A DNA stretch of 64,000 nt, from assembly GCF_024323335.1 (NCBI RefSeq), contig NC_066584.1, positions 433,995,408 to 434,059,407 of the forward strand, given 5' to 3'. Shown here in pieces: positions 36,642 through 50,340 of this stretch (within the stretch, counting starts at the first letter, position 1; every line of letters begins with the position of its first letter). A program made the position numbers and the translations under genes. Below the pieces are notes generated by a model. The model saw only the letters and a list, made by a program, of their open reading frames with translations. It searched no databases and was not told the origin of the DNA. Origin of the DNA: Lathyrus oleraceus. Taxonomy: Eukaryota > Streptophyta > Magnoliopsida > Fabales > Fabaceae.

Positions 36642-38140
36642 TGTTAGATACCCAAAAGTGCTTATTTGAGCTATCAAATATGGGTATCTTTCACTCCATT
36701 TCCTTGCTAAAGTGTTCGAAACCACCTTTGTTTTAGATGAAATGCAATACAATGATAAACGATCTTGGTACCTTTGATTTGTGTGTTATTGTGCAGGAAG
36801 TAGGCATGAAATAATAGAAAATGAAGACACAAAAAATTTGGCAAAGGGATCAAATAAAACAAGCATTCATCAGCTTGCTCGCTAGACGAGGGCTGGGGCG
36901 AAGGACTCGCTAGGCGAGCGTCCAACGAGAGCCCAGCGAAAAGCTCCAGTATTTTACAGTGGCAAACATCACCACACTCGCTAGGCGAGCTTCCAGCGAG
37001 GTGTGTGGCGAACACGTCCAGACTTGGTGAAAAGCGCAGCCAGCACTCACTCGCTAGGCGAGCCTTTAGCGAGCTCCCAGCGAGCATTCCAGTAGCAAAA
37101 CCTCTCAAGCTCGCTGGAGCGAAGGTTGAAGCGTGACCTTCGCTAGGCAAAGGTTTTGTTCGCTCAGCGAACATGACAGTCTGGCAATGGTTGTTTCTCT
37201 GGGCGCAGGTGCCTCATTTAGGGGCTCGCTAGGCGAGCCATTTTGCTCGCCTAGCGAGCATGACAACTCAGTAGCAGCTCTATAAGTAGCAAGGGCTACT
37301 TTTTGGAGCCATACCTTACTTTCCATACTTTTGTACTTTTTTAGATATTTTCCAGCATTGCTCTAAGGATCTTTTGTGACCTAGAAACCATTTTTCTTCA
37401 TCTCAAAACAATCTTTCACAAAAAGAAGGTGGATTCCCATCCAATCTCGATTATTCGACTCGGATGTTGATCAACCTTCTTTCGAAACTTGTTGAACAAG
37501 CTACCATGAAAATGAGTAGCTAAGTCCTGCATTTTGTCAAGGTTAGATGTAGATGATCATTAGCTTTGTGTGTAAATGTAAGGATCTTCATTTGTAAACT
37601 CTTTAATGGTGAATATATGGTGAAAACTTTGTTCTTATTGAAAACTCTTTGTGTTGGTTTATGATCGAGAGATGTTTACCAACTCTTAACCTAGGTTTTC
37701 ATCCAATCTTGTTTGTTAGCTAGAGATAGTAATGAATGATTTTGTTCACCATAAGGTTGAACCAAAAAGTTGTCATTTTGATAGATTGTGTTAGAGATAA
37801 ACAATGGATCAAAATGGGAAACTCACAATGTGTGTTAGAGATAAACACATTGGGAGGACTTTGTGAAATAGTTTATCATCTAAAGGAGTTTATAATTTTT
37901 GTTGATCGAACATATACATGCAAAGTGATCGTCGAACCCTAACTTTGACAATATTTCTCAAATATTCAAACCAAAACTTTTACCGCATTTTATTACACTT
38001 TTATGCAAGATACCGTGACAAACACCAAAGCCCATTGTTACCTTAAGCTAATAATTAAAACAACTGTCGAAAGGCGGTGATATCTCACAATCCCTGTGGA
38101 GACGATAACAAAAACCCGACACTTAAAATTACATTCAACA
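36642..38140 (+). mobile_element. Athila LTR3
   Basis: 1499 bp. It lacks the 9-bp duplication (GCAGGTGCCTCATTTAGG) and has CCAAAGCCC where LTR1, LTR2 and LTR7 have AAACCCC. Confidence 0.93.
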
Positions 38141-39197
38141 AAATGGCAAGCTTTGTTGATTCATTTGATTCATGCTTTGTCTTTTATTATTGTGAATATG
38201 TGGAAGCAATTAGAAATGATCAAGGCACTTGTTTTCTATCGAGCACAACCAGTTCTAAATACAACTTACCTGTGAGCAGAGAGAGTATTCGTTAACCCCT
38301 TTGAGCTTAAACAGTTGAATCTTAGCTTGAAATAAAGCGAGATTTCAAAAATCTTTTTCTTGAAACCCGGAAAATTTTGATAATTGTTCTTTTGCCGTTA
38401 AAAGTCAAGAGCATTCACTTAGGGTGAGTAAGAAATAAGTTGGGGAGAACGAAAATGAGAATCGGTAAGTGCCACAACTCTTGAAAAACCGAGCAAGCAT
38501 AAAAAAAAAATATATATATATATATATAAAATATAGAAAAGAGAAACATCTGTTTAAAAATATGATGTGACAGAAAAAAAAATATATAGAGAAAATAAAA
38601 ATGAATGCTTGCTTGGAAGAAAAATAGTGCAAAACAAAAATTGAGTTGTGAAATAAGAGTTGTGAAGGTTTCAAATGAGAAATAAATGGAATGAAGTTGA
38701 GATGTGTGAATAATGTACAATGAATGTCTCTTTTGCATCGGCAATTTCGTTTTCAATGGCCTTAGAAATGACCCTTGTTTGTTAACCTAACCAAGCTTCA
38801 ACCGAAAAGCCCTTAGTGATCTTCGTGCTTCCACATTACCATTTATAATTGTTAGACATTGTATGAATTGAATTGATTTCTTCATTGTTTGTTAGAGAGT
38901 GAGATTATTCCCGCGGTTGCAAACGTGTAATTTCTTCAATCCTTATTCGAAGAGGAGAGATAGGGTGATTCATTCAAGATAATATTGTTGTAGATAGATA
39001 CATATTTCGCATTGCTACTAAGTCTTAGTTCTTGTGTATTATTTTATTCGAACCGTTGGAAATTTGTATCTGCTGATTCGCTTGTGTTTGAGCCGTTTTA
39101 TCCAACTTCGAAGAAACCTTTCTCTTAAAGCAAATCCTCTTGTCCTTCAAGAGGCATACTTTGCTTGAGGACAAGCTAGAATCTAGTTGGGGAGAGT
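38141..39197 (+). mobile_element. Array spacer 2
   Basis: 1057 bp with the same fusion AAATGGC/AAGCTTTG as spacer 1. The length difference is mostly the short TA run. Confidence 0.93.
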
Positions 39198-40696
39198 TGT
39201 TAGATACCCAAAAGTGCTTATTTGAGCTATCAAATATGGGTATCTTTCACTCCATTTCCTTGCTAAAGTGTTCGAAACCACCTTTGTTTTAGATGAAATG
39301 CAATACAATGATAAACGATCTTGGTACCTTTGATTTGTGTGTTATTGTGCAGGAAGTAGGCATGAAATAATAGAAAATGAAGACACAAAAATTTGGCAAA
39401 GGGATCAAATAAAACAAGCATTCATCAGCTTGCTCGCTAGGCGAGGGCTGGGGCGAAGGACTCGCTAGGCGAGCGTCCAACGAGAGCCCAGCGAAAAGCT
39501 CCAGTATTTTACAGTGGCAAACATCACCACACTCGCTAGGCGAGCTTCCAGCGAGGTGTGTGGCGAACACGTCCAGACTTGGTGAAAAGCGCAGCCAGCA
39601 CTCACTCGCTAGGCGAGCCTTTAGCGAGCTCCCAGCGAGCATTCCAGTAGCAAAACCTCTCAAGCTCGCTGGAGCAAAGGTTGAAGCGTGACCTTCGCTA
39701 GGCGAAGGTTTTGTTCGCTCAGCGAACATGACAGTCTGGCAATGGTTGTTTCTCTGGGCGCAGGTGCCTCATTTAGGGGCTCGCTAGGCGAGCCATTCTG
39801 CTCGCCTAGCGAGCATGACAACTCAGTAGCAGCTCTATAAGTAGCAAGGGCTACTTTTTGGAGCCATACCTTACTTTCCATACTTTTGTACTTTTTTAGA
39901 TATTTTCCAGCATTGCTCTAAGGATCTTTTGTGACCTAGAAACCATTTTTCTTCATCTCAAAACAATCTTTCACAAAAAGAAGGTGGATTCCCATCCAAT
40001 CTCGATTATTCGACTCGGATGTTGATCAACCTTCTTCCGAAACTTGTTGAACAAGCTACCATGAAAATGAGTAGCTAAGTCCTTCATTTTGTCAAGGTTA
40101 GATGTAGATGATCATTAGCTTTGTGTGTAAATGTAAGGATCTTCATTTGTAAACTCTTTAATGGTGAATATATGGTGAAAACTTTGTTCTTATTGAAAAC
40201 TCTTTGTGTTGGTTTATGATCGAGAGATGTTTACCAACTCTTAACCTAGGTTTTCATCCAATCTTGTTTGTTAGCTAGAGATAGTAATGAATGATTTTGT
40301 TCACCATAAGGTTGAACCAAAAAGTTGTCATTTTGATAGATTGTGTTAGAGATAAACAATGGATCAAAATGGGAAAACTCACAATGTGTGTTAGAGATAA
40401 ACACATTGGGAGGACTTTGTGAAATAGTTTATCATCTAAAGGAGTTTATAATTTTTGTTGATCGAACATATACATGCAAAGTGATCGTCGAACCCTAACT
40501 TTGACAATATTTCTCAAATATTCAAACCAAAACTTTTACCGCATTTTATTACACTTTTATGCAAGATACCGTGACAAACACCAAAGCCCATTGTTACCTT
40601 AAGCTAATAATTAAAACAACTGTCGAAAGGCGGTGATATCTCACAATCCCTGTGGAGACGATAACAAAAACCCGACACTTAAAATTACATTCAACA
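39198..40696 (+). mobile_element. Athila LTR4
   Basis: 1499 bp, LTR3-type at the diagnostic sites. Confidence 0.93.
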
Positions 40697-41060
40697 AAAT
40701 GGCAAGCTTTGTTGATTCATTTGATTCATGCTTTGTCTTTTATTATTGTGAATATGTGGAAGCAATTAGAAATGATCAAGGCACTTGTTTTCTATCGAGC
40801 ACAACCAGTTCTAAATACAACTTACCTGTGAGCAGAGAGAGTATTCGTTAACCCCTTTGAGCTTAAACAGTTGAATCTTAGCTTGAAATAAAGCGAGATT
40901 TCAAAAATCTTTTTCTTGAAACCCGGAAAATTTTGCTAATTGTTCTTTTGCCGTAAAAAGTCAAGAGCATTCACTTAGGGTGAGTAAGAAATAAGTTGGG
41001 GAGAACGAAAATGAGAATCGGTAAGTGCCACAACTCTTGAAAAACCGAGCAAGCATAAAT

Positions 41061-41143
<83 letters not shown>

Positions 41144-41805
41144 GAAAAGAGAAACATCTGTTTAAAAATATGATGTGAAAGAAAAAAAAATATATAGAGA
41201 AAATAAAAATGAATGCTTGCTTGGAAGAAAAATAGTGAAAAACAAAAATTGAGTTGTGAAATAAGAGTTGTGAAGGTTTCAAATGAGAAATAAATGGAAT
41301 GAAGTTGAGATGTGTGAATAATGTACAATGAATGTCTCTTTTGCATCGGCAATTTCGTTTTCAATGGCCTTAGAAATGACCCTTGTTTGTTAACCTAACC
41401 AAGCTTCAACCGAAAAGCCCTTAGTGATCTTCGTGCTTCCACATTACCATTTATAATTGTTAGACATTGTATGAATTGAATTGATTTCTTCATTGTTTGT
41501 TAGAGAGTGAGATTATTCCCGCGGTTGCAAACGCGTAATTTTTTCAATCCTTATTCGAAGAGGAGAGATAGGGTGATTCATTCAAGATAATATTGTTGTA
41601 GATAGATACATATTTCGCATTGCTACTAAGTCTTAGTTCTTGTGTATTATTTTATTCGAACCGTTGGAAATTTGTATCTGCTGATTCGCTTGTGTTTGAG
41701 CCGTTTTATCCAACTTCGAAGAAACCTTTCTCTTAAAGCAAATCCTCTTGTCCTTCAAGAGGCATACTTTGCTTGAGGACAAGCTAGAATCTAGTTGGGG
41801 AGAGT
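40697..41805 (+). mobile_element. Array spacer 3
   Basis: 1109 bp, same fusion. TA run of about 37 units at 41064-41137. Confidence 0.93.
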
Positions 41806-43305
41806 TGTTAGATACCCAAAAGTGCTTATTTGAGCTATCAAATATGGGTATCTTTCACTCCATTTCCTTGCTAAAGTGTTCGAAACCACCTTTGTTTTAG
41901 ATGAAATGCAATACAATGATAAACGATCTTGGTACCTTTGATTTGTGTGTTATTGTGCAGGAAGTAGGCATGAAATAATAGAAAATGAAGACACAAAAAT
42001 TTTGGCAAAGGGATCAAATAAAACAAGCATTCATCAGCTTGCTCGCTAGGCGAGGGCTGGGGCGAAGGACTCGCTAGGCGAGCGTCCAACGAGAGCCCAG
42101 CGAAAAGCTCCAGTATTTTACAGTGGCAAACATCACCACACTCGCTAGGCGAGCTTCCAGCGAGGTGTGTGGCGAACACGTCCAGACTTGGTGAAAAGCG
42201 CAGCCAGCACTCACTCGCTAGGCGAGCCTTTAGCGAGCTCCCAGCGAGCATTCCAGTAGCAAAACCTCTCAAGCTCGCTGGAGCAAAGGTTGAAGCGTGA
42301 CCTTCGCTAGGCGAAGGTTTTGTTCGCTCAGCGAACATGACAGTCTGGCAATGGTTGTTTCTCTGGGCGCAGGTGCCTCATTTAGGGGCTCGCTAGGCGA
42401 GCCATTCTGCTCGCCTAGCGAGCATGACAACTCAGTAGCAGCTCTATAAGTAGCAAGGGCTACTTTTTGGAGCCATACCTTACTTTCCATACTTTTGTAC
42501 TTTTTTAGATATTTTCCAGCATTGCTCTAAGGATCTTTTGTGACCTAGAAACCATTTTTCTTCATCTCAAAACAATCTTTCACAAAAAGAAGGTGGATTC
42601 CCATCCAATCTCGATTATTCGACTCGGATGTTGATCAACCTTCTTTCGAAACTTGTTGAACAAGCTACCATGAAAATGAGTAGCTAAGTCCTTCATTTTG
42701 TCAAGGTTAGATGTAGATGATCATTAGCTTTGTGTGTAAATGTAAGGATCTTCATTTGTAAACTCTTTAATGGTGAATATATGGTGAAAACTTTGTTCTT
42801 ATTGAAAACTCTTTGTGTTGGTTTATGATCGAGAGATGTTTACCAACTCTTAACCTAGGTTTTCATCCAATCTTGTTTGTTAGCTAGAGATAGTAATGAA
42901 TGATTTTGTTCACCATAAGGTTGAACCAAAAAGTTGTCATTTTGATAGATTGTGTTAGAGATAAACAATGGATCAAAATGGGAAAACTCACAATGTGTGT
43001 TAGAGATAAACACATTGGGAGGACTTTGTGAAATAGTTTATCATCTAAAGGAGTTTATAATTTTTGTTGATCGAACATATACATGCAAAGTGATCGTCGA
43101 ACCCTAACTTTGACAATATTTCTCAAATATTCAAACCAAAACTTTTACCGCATTTTATTACACTTTTATGCAAGATACCGTGACAAACACCAAAGCCCAT
43201 TGTTACCTTAAGCTAATAATTAAAACAACTGTCGAAAGGCGGTGATATCTCACAATCCCTGTGGAGACGATAACAAAAACCCGACACTTAAAATTACATT
43301 CAACA
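41806..43305 (+). mobile_element. Athila LTR5
   Basis: 1500 bp, LTR3-type at the diagnostic sites. Confidence 0.93.
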
Positions 43306-44365
43306 AAATGGCAAGCTTTGTTGATTCATTTGATTCATGCTTTGTCTTTTATTATTGTGAATATGTGGAAGCAATTAGAAATGATCAAGGCACTTGTTTT
43401 CTATCGAGCACAACCAGTTCTAAATACAACTTACCTGTGAGCAGAGAGAGTATTCGTTAACCCCTTTGAGCTTAAACAGTTGAATCTTAGCTTGAAATAA
43501 AGCGAGATTTCAAAAATCTTTTTCTTGAAACCCGGAAAATTTTGATAATTGTTCTTTTGCCGTAAAAAGTCAAGAGCATTCACTTAGGGTGAGTAAGAAA
43601 TAAGTTGGGGAGAACGAAAATGAGAATCGGTAAGTGCCACAACTCTTGAAAAACCGAGCAAGCATAAAAAAAAAAAAATATATATATATATATATAAAAT
43701 ATAGAAAAGAGAAACATCTGTTTAAAAATATGATGTGAAAGAAAAAAAAATATATAGAGAAAATAAAAATGAATGCTTGCTTGGAAGAAAAATAGTGAAA
43801 AACAAAAATTGAGTTGTGAAATAAGAGTTGTGAAGGTTTCAAATGAGAAATAAATGGAATGAAGTTGAGATGTGTGAATAATGTACAATGAATGTCTCTG
43901 TTGCATCGGCAATTTCGTTTTCAATGGCCTTAGAAATGACCCTTGTTTGTTAACCTAACCAAGCTTCAACCGAAAAGCCCTTAGTGATCTTCGTGCTTCC
44001 ACATTACCATTTATAATTGTTAGACATTGTATGAATTGAATTGATTTCTTCATTGTTTGTTAGAGAGTGAGATTATTCCCGCGGTTGCAAACGCGTAATT
44101 TTTTCAATCCTTATTCGAAGAGGAGAGATAGGGTGATTCATTCAAGATAATATTGTTGTAGATAGATACATATTTCGCATTGCTACTAAGTCTTAGTTCT
44201 TGTGTATTATTTTATTCGAACCGTTGGAAATTTGTATCTGCTGATTCGCTTGTGTTTGAGCCGTTTTATCCAACTTCGAAGAAACCTTTCTCTTAAAGCA
44301 AATCCTCTTGTCCTTCAAGAGGCATACTTTGCTTGAGGACAAGCTAGAATCTAGTTGGGGAGAGT
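43306..44365 (+). mobile_element. Array spacer 4
   Basis: 1060 bp, same fusion. Short TA run preceded by a long A run. Confidence 0.93.
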
Positions 44366-45865
44366 TGTTAGATACCCAAAAGTGCTTATTTGAGCTATCA
44401 AATATGGGTATCTTTCACTCCATTTCCTTGCTAAAGTGTTCGAAACCACCTTTGTTTTAGATGAAATGCAATACAATGATAAACGATCTTGGTACCTTTG
44501 ATTTGTGTGTTATTGTGCAGGAAGTAGGCATGAAATAATAGAAAATGAAGACACAAAAATTTTGGCAAAGGGATCAAATAAAACAAGCATTCATCAGCTT
44601 GCTCGCTAGGCGAGGGCTGGGGCGAAGGACTCGCTAGGCGAGCGTCCAACGAGAGCCCAGCGAAAAGCTCCAGTATTTTACAGTGGCAAACATCACCACA
44701 CTCGCTAGGCGAGCTTCCAGCGAGGTGTGTGGCGAACACGTCCAGACTTGGTGAAAAGCGCAGCCAGCACTCACTCGCTAGGCGAGCCTTTAGCGAGCTC
44801 CCAGCGAGCATTCCAGTAGCAAAACCTCTCAAGCTCGCTGGAGCAAAGGTTGAAGCGTGACCTTCGCTAGGCGAAGGTTTTGTTCGCTCAGCGAACATGA
44901 CAGTCTGGCAATGGTTGTTTCTCTGGGCGCAGGTGCCTCATTTAGGGGCTCGCTAGGCGAGCCATTCTGCTCGCCTAGCGAGCATGACAACTCAGTAGCA
45001 GCTCTATAAGTAGCAAGGGCTACTTTTTGGAGCCATACCTTACTTTCCATACTTTTGTACTTTTTTAGATATTTTCCAGCATTGCTCTAAGGATCTTTTG
45101 TGACCTAGAAACCATTTTTCTTCATCTCAAAACAATCTTTCACAAAAAGAAGGTGGATTCCCATCCAATCTCGATTATTCGACTCGGATGTTGATCAACC
45201 TTCTTCCGAAACTTGTTGAACAAGCTACCATGAAAATGAGTAGCTAAGTCCTTCATTTTGTCAAGGTTAGATGTAGATGATCATTAGCTTTGTGTGTAAA
45301 TGTAAGGATCTTCATTTGTAAACTCTTTAATGGTGAATATATGGTGAAAACTTTGTTCTTATTGAAAACTCTTTGTGTTGGTTTATGATCGAGAGATGTT
45401 TACCAACTCTTAACCTAGGTTTTCATCCAATCTTGTTTGTTAGCTAGAGATAGTAATGAATGATTTTGTTCACCATAAGGTTGAACCAAAAAGTTGTCAT
45501 TTTGATAGATTGTGTTAGAGATAAACAATGGATCAAAATGGGAAAACTCACAATGTGTGTTAGAGATAAACACATTGGGAGGACTTTGTGAAATAGTTTA
45601 TCATCTAAAGGAGTTTATAATTTTTGTTGATCGAACATATACATGCAAAGTGATCGTCGAACCCTAACTTTGACAATATTTCTCAAATATTCAAACCAAA
45701 ACTTTTACCGCATTTTATTACACTTTTATGCAAGATACCGTGACAAACACCAAAGCCCATTGTTACCTTAAGCTAATAATTAAAACAACTGTCGAAAGGC
45801 GGTGATATCTCACAATCCCTGTGGAGACGATAACAAAAACCCGACACTTAAAATTACATTCAACA
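44366..45865 (+). mobile_element. Athila LTR6
   Basis: 1500 bp, LTR3-type at the diagnostic sites and very close to LTR5 throughout. Confidence 0.93.
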
Positions 45866-46226
45866 AAATGGCAAGCTTTGTTGATTCATTTGATTCATGC
45901 TTTGTCTTTTATTATTGTGAATATGTGGAAGCAATTAGAAATGATCAAGGCACTTGTTTTCTATCGAGCACAACCAGTTCTAAATACAACTTACCTGTGA
46001 GCAGAGAGAGTATTCGTTAACCCCTTTGAGCTTAAACAGTTGAATCTTAGCTTGAAATAAAGCGAGATTTCAAAAATCTTTTTCTTGAAACCCGGAAAAT
46101 TTTGATAATTGTTCTTTTGCAGTAAAAAGTCAAGAGCATTCACTTAGGGTGAGTAAGAAATAAGTTGGGGAGAACGAAAATGAGAATCGGTAAGTGCCAC
46201 AACTCTTGAAAAACCGAGCAAGCATA

Positions 46227-46295
<69 letters not shown>

Positions 46296-46958
46296 GAAAA
46301 GAGAAACATCTGTTTAAAAATATGATGTGAAAGAAAAAAAATATATATAGAGAAAATAAAAATGAATGCTTGCTTGGAAGAAAAATAGTGAAAAACAAAA
46401 ATTGAGTTGTGAAATAAGAGTTGTGAAGGTTTCAAATGAGAAATAAATGGAATGAAGTTGAGATGTGTGAATAATGTACAATGAATGTCTCTTTTGCATC
46501 GGCAATTTCGTTTTCAATGGCCTTAGAAATGACCCTTGTTTGTTAACCTAACCAAGCTTCAATCGAAAAGCCCTTAGTGATCTTCGTGCTTCCACATTAC
46601 CATTTATAATTGTTAGACATTGTATGAATTGAATTGATTTCTTCATTGTTTGTTAGAGAGTGAGATTATTCCCGCGGTTGCAAACGCGTAATTTCTTCAA
46701 TCCTTATTCGAAGAGGAGAGATAGGGTGATTCATTCAAGATAATATTGTTGTAGATAGATACATATTTCGCATTGCTACTAAGTCTTAGTTCTTGTGTAT
46801 TATTTTATTCGAACCGTTGGAAATTTGTATCTGCTGATTCGCTTGTGTTTGAGCCGTTTTATCCAACTTCGAAGAAACCTTTCTCTTAAAGCAAATCCTC
46901 TTGTCCTTCAAGAGGCATACTTTGCTTGAGGACAAGCTAGAATCTAGTTGGGGAGAGT
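45866..46958 (+). mobile_element. Array spacer 5
   Basis: 1093 bp, same fusion. TA run of about 29 units at 46231-46288. Confidence 0.93.
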
Positions 46959-48467
46959 TGTTAGATACCCAAAAGTGCTTATTTGAGCTATCAAATATGG
47001 GTATCTTTCACTCCATTTCCTTGCTAAAGTGTTCGAAACCACCTTTGTTTTAGATGAAATGCAATACAATGATAAACGATCTTGGTACCTTTGATTTGTG
47101 TGTTATTGTGCAGGAAGTAGGCATGAAATAATAGAAAATGAAGACACAAAATTTTTGGCAAAGGGATCAAATAAAACAAGCATTCATCAGCTTGCTCGCT
47201 AGGCGAGGGCTGGGGCGAAGGACTCGCTAGGCGAGCGTCCAACGAGAGCCCAGCGAAAAGCTCCAGTATTTTACAGTGGCAAACATCACCACACTCGCTA
47301 GGCGAGCTTCCAGCGAGGTGTGTGGCGAACACGTCCAGACTTGGTGAAAAGCGCAGCCAGCACTCACTCGCTAGGCGAGCCTTTAGCGAGCTCCCAGCGA
47401 GCATTCCAGTAGCAAAACCTCTCAAGCTCGCTGGAGCGAAGGTTGAAGCGTGACCTTCGCTAGGCGAAGGTTTTGTTCGCTCAGCGAACATGACAGTCTG
47501 GCAATGGTTGTTTCTCTGGGCGGAGGTGCCTCAGGTGCCTCATTTAGGGGCTCGCTAGGCGAGCCATTCTGCTCGCCTAGCGAGCATGACAGCTCAGTAG
47601 CAGCTCTATAAGTAGCAAGGGCTACTTTTTGGAGCCATACCTTACTTTCCATACTTTTGTACTTTTTTAGATATTTTCCAGCATTGCTCTAAGGATCTTT
47701 TGTGACCTAGAAACCATTTTTCTTCATCTCAAAACAATCTTTCACAAAAAGAAGGTGGATTCCAATCCAATCTCGATTATTCGACTCGGATGTTGATCAA
47801 CCTTCTTCCGAAACTTGTTGAACAAGCTTCCATGAAAATGAGTAGCTAAGTCCTTCATTTTGTCAAGGTTAGATGTAGATGATCATTAGCTTTGTGTGTA
47901 AATGTAAGGATCTTCATTTGTAAACTCTTTAATGGTGAATATATGGTGAAAACTTTGTTCTTATTGAAAACTCTTTGTGTTGGTTTATGATCGAGAGATG
48001 TTTACCAACTCTTAACCTAGGTTTTCATCCAATCTTGTTTGTTAGCTAGAGATAGTAATGAATGATTTTGTTCACCATAAGGTTGAACCAAAAAGTTGTC
48101 ATTTTGATAGATTGTGTTAGAGATAAACAATGGATCAAAATGGGAAAACTCACAATGTGTGTTAGAGATAAACACATTGGGAGGATTTTGTGAAATAGTT
48201 TATCATCTAAAGGAGTTTATAATTTTTGTTGATCGAACATATACATGCAAAGTGATCGTCGAACCCTAACTTTGGCAATATTTCTCAAATATTCAAACCA
48301 AAACTTTTACCGCATTTTATTACACTTTTATGCAAGATACCGTGACAAACACTAAACCCCATTGTTACCTTAAGCTAAGAATTAAAACAACTGTCGAAAG
48401 GCGTTGATATCTCACAATCCTTGTGGAGACGATAACAAAAACCCGACACTTAAAATTACATTCAACA
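46959..48467 (+). mobile_element. Athila LTR7, right edge of the insertion
   Basis: 1509 bp. It has the 9-bp duplication and CTAAGAATT like LTR1, so it pairs with LTR1 rather than with its array neighbours. It ends ACATTCAACA followed by the target duplication TTGTG (48468-48472). Confidence 0.94.
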
Positions 48468-48472
48468 TTGTG

Positions 48473-48883
48473 TTAGTGTGTCGAAGTGTCGAAGCATGTT
48501 ACTTCACACAGAATTTCGACTTAGGCCTATTTTAGTAGTGCTAACTATTTTGGACTTTTATAGTTTTGGGATTTGGTTTGAGATCCAAGTTATCCTAAAT
48601 CTATAAATAGAGGGAGTAACCTTTATTTTTGTAATGAAGTGAATAGAGTATTCATTACATTGTATTCACAATATTTTATAGTTGCAAAGTGAATAAGAAG
48701 TTTTCCACAATTCGTGGGCAGAGAGAAACTCTGTAGAATTTTTATTCTTCTTCTCCTTCATCGTTCTTTACACTCTTTCTTTCTCCATTGTTCTTCTCTT
48801 TTCATTGCTATTGTGTGAGTAATAACAATCTTGTTCATCAAGATTGATTGAAATTCTCCATAGGTTTTGGTGGATTTCCAACA
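48473..48883 (+). mobile_element. Decayed copia 3' LTR, right part
   Basis: Continues 23268 after one TTGTG copy. It contains a plausible TATA box CTATAAATAGAGGG near 48601 and ends GGATTTCCAACA, the inverse of the TGTTG start at 23187. The total LTR would be about 490 bp. The 5' LTR needed for confirmation lies left of the window. Confidence 0.75.
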
Positions 48884-50180
48884 AAAGTTACTATTTTTCT
48901 CCAAATGTTTGATTTAGTAAGTTTTAATTAAGCCACTAGTATCTATTATCCTTTTTCCCACACTTTTTATAGGAAAATGAACAAGATCTTATCAAGGAAA
49001 ATCGCTAAACAAGTTCATCAAATGCATAACGAGCATAATTCAAAAAGGTTGAAGGTTTCTGAGCAAGGTAGCTTGCGAGAAGGGCCAGTGGCACATATTT
49101 ATAAATGTTCTGTAAGATCAATTTTACGAGGCGAGCAAGATAGCTCACATAGAGATTTATGGTGGTTTAGTGACCCATGAAGATAAACTATAGAATCCTC
49201 ATATTAGAATTAGAGGATATCATATCTATTGAAAGACGGAAAATCATAAGAAGAGAGAAATATTAGGGGATCAAAGTGGATCCCATCAATCTTTAAGATT
49301 CAAGTCATTGATGCAGTTTCATCTTATTTTCATCATTATGTAAAATTATCATGAATAACTGATTTTCTTTGTGGTTGGAATAAGTTTAGTTAGTTATGAC
49401 TCTATTGTATACCTCTCATTTGGAGATTATATAAAACTGATTTTCTTTGTGGTTGTTATTTTTTCCTTCTTAATGTTTTTTTTTACATTAAACTCTGAAA
49501 TTGATTCTTTGATATAGAGAATGCTATGAATGAATTTTCTAATTAAGAGAATCATCTGTAAATGCATATTGTCAGAAATAATATTAGATTTAACGTCACC
49601 ATATATTATCGGATCGTAATGCTGGTGAATCGATCAACTCACTAAGAAATTGAAAAAGTTAATAGATTGAATAGATCTTGTATCATTTGTGGAGGACAAA
49701 AATGAATGTTAGACGATAATCAACTAAGAATTATTTTAGATGATTAACTTATGAAATCTAATTCCAATACACTTTCTAAATTATGATGATCTCAACGTAT
49801 TTTAATTTTAACTTATGATCTCAACGTTTTTTAATTTTAACTTATTCCGGAACAAACTCTTTTCACAAAACTCTCCTTATATTTATAATGGTTAAAATAT
49901 ACAGAAGTATATATATGGATCCGATAATTAAAAATACTTTGATACCGCTAAGAGCATGTTAAACTAGTTCAATGATTTCAAAATATGTTCTTAGTGCTTC
50001 ATAGTCAATAGTGGGTGGGACATGTGAGATTGAATTATATATTTTTTTATACCACTTTGTGAGTTTGGTTTTGATTCTTTCATGCTATAAATAATAGAGA
50101 TAAAAAAGAAACTTACGCATTAAATCTTAAATATAAAAAAATTAAAGCAGAAAAACATAGATGCATGAAGCAAATGCAAT
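48884..50180. other. AT-rich sequence outside the nested elements
   Basis: Target of the copia insertion. A 67-codon frame (48977-49180, plus strand, starting MNKILSRKIAKQ) follows TTTTTATAG, which could be a splice acceptor, but I do not recognise the protein and would not call a gene. The rest is AT-rich with no supported feature. Confidence 0.5.
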
Positions 50181-50217
50181 AGGTCATACACTACCAAGAA
50201 GGAAAATCACAACTTTC

Positions 50218-50223
50218 TTTATT
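50218..50223 (-). terminator. Poly(A) signal AATAAA of LTP gene 1
   Basis: AATAAA on the minus strand about 120 bases past the spliced stop codon. The same motif lies at 61543-61548 in the second copy. Confidence 0.55.
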
Positions 50224-50340
50224 TCATAGCAAAGATTACATCAGGTGATAATAATATCACAAAACATTCAAGACAAAGTCACCAAACTAGACGGGTGAGC
50301 TTCTCTCAACCCTTTATTCTTCATGTCACGTCACCATGCT

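Noticed and set aside
48977..49180. 67-codon frame as a host gene exon
   Set aside because: It has a splice-acceptor-like upstream sequence, but the protein is not recognised and there is no partner exon in view. Left as a note only.
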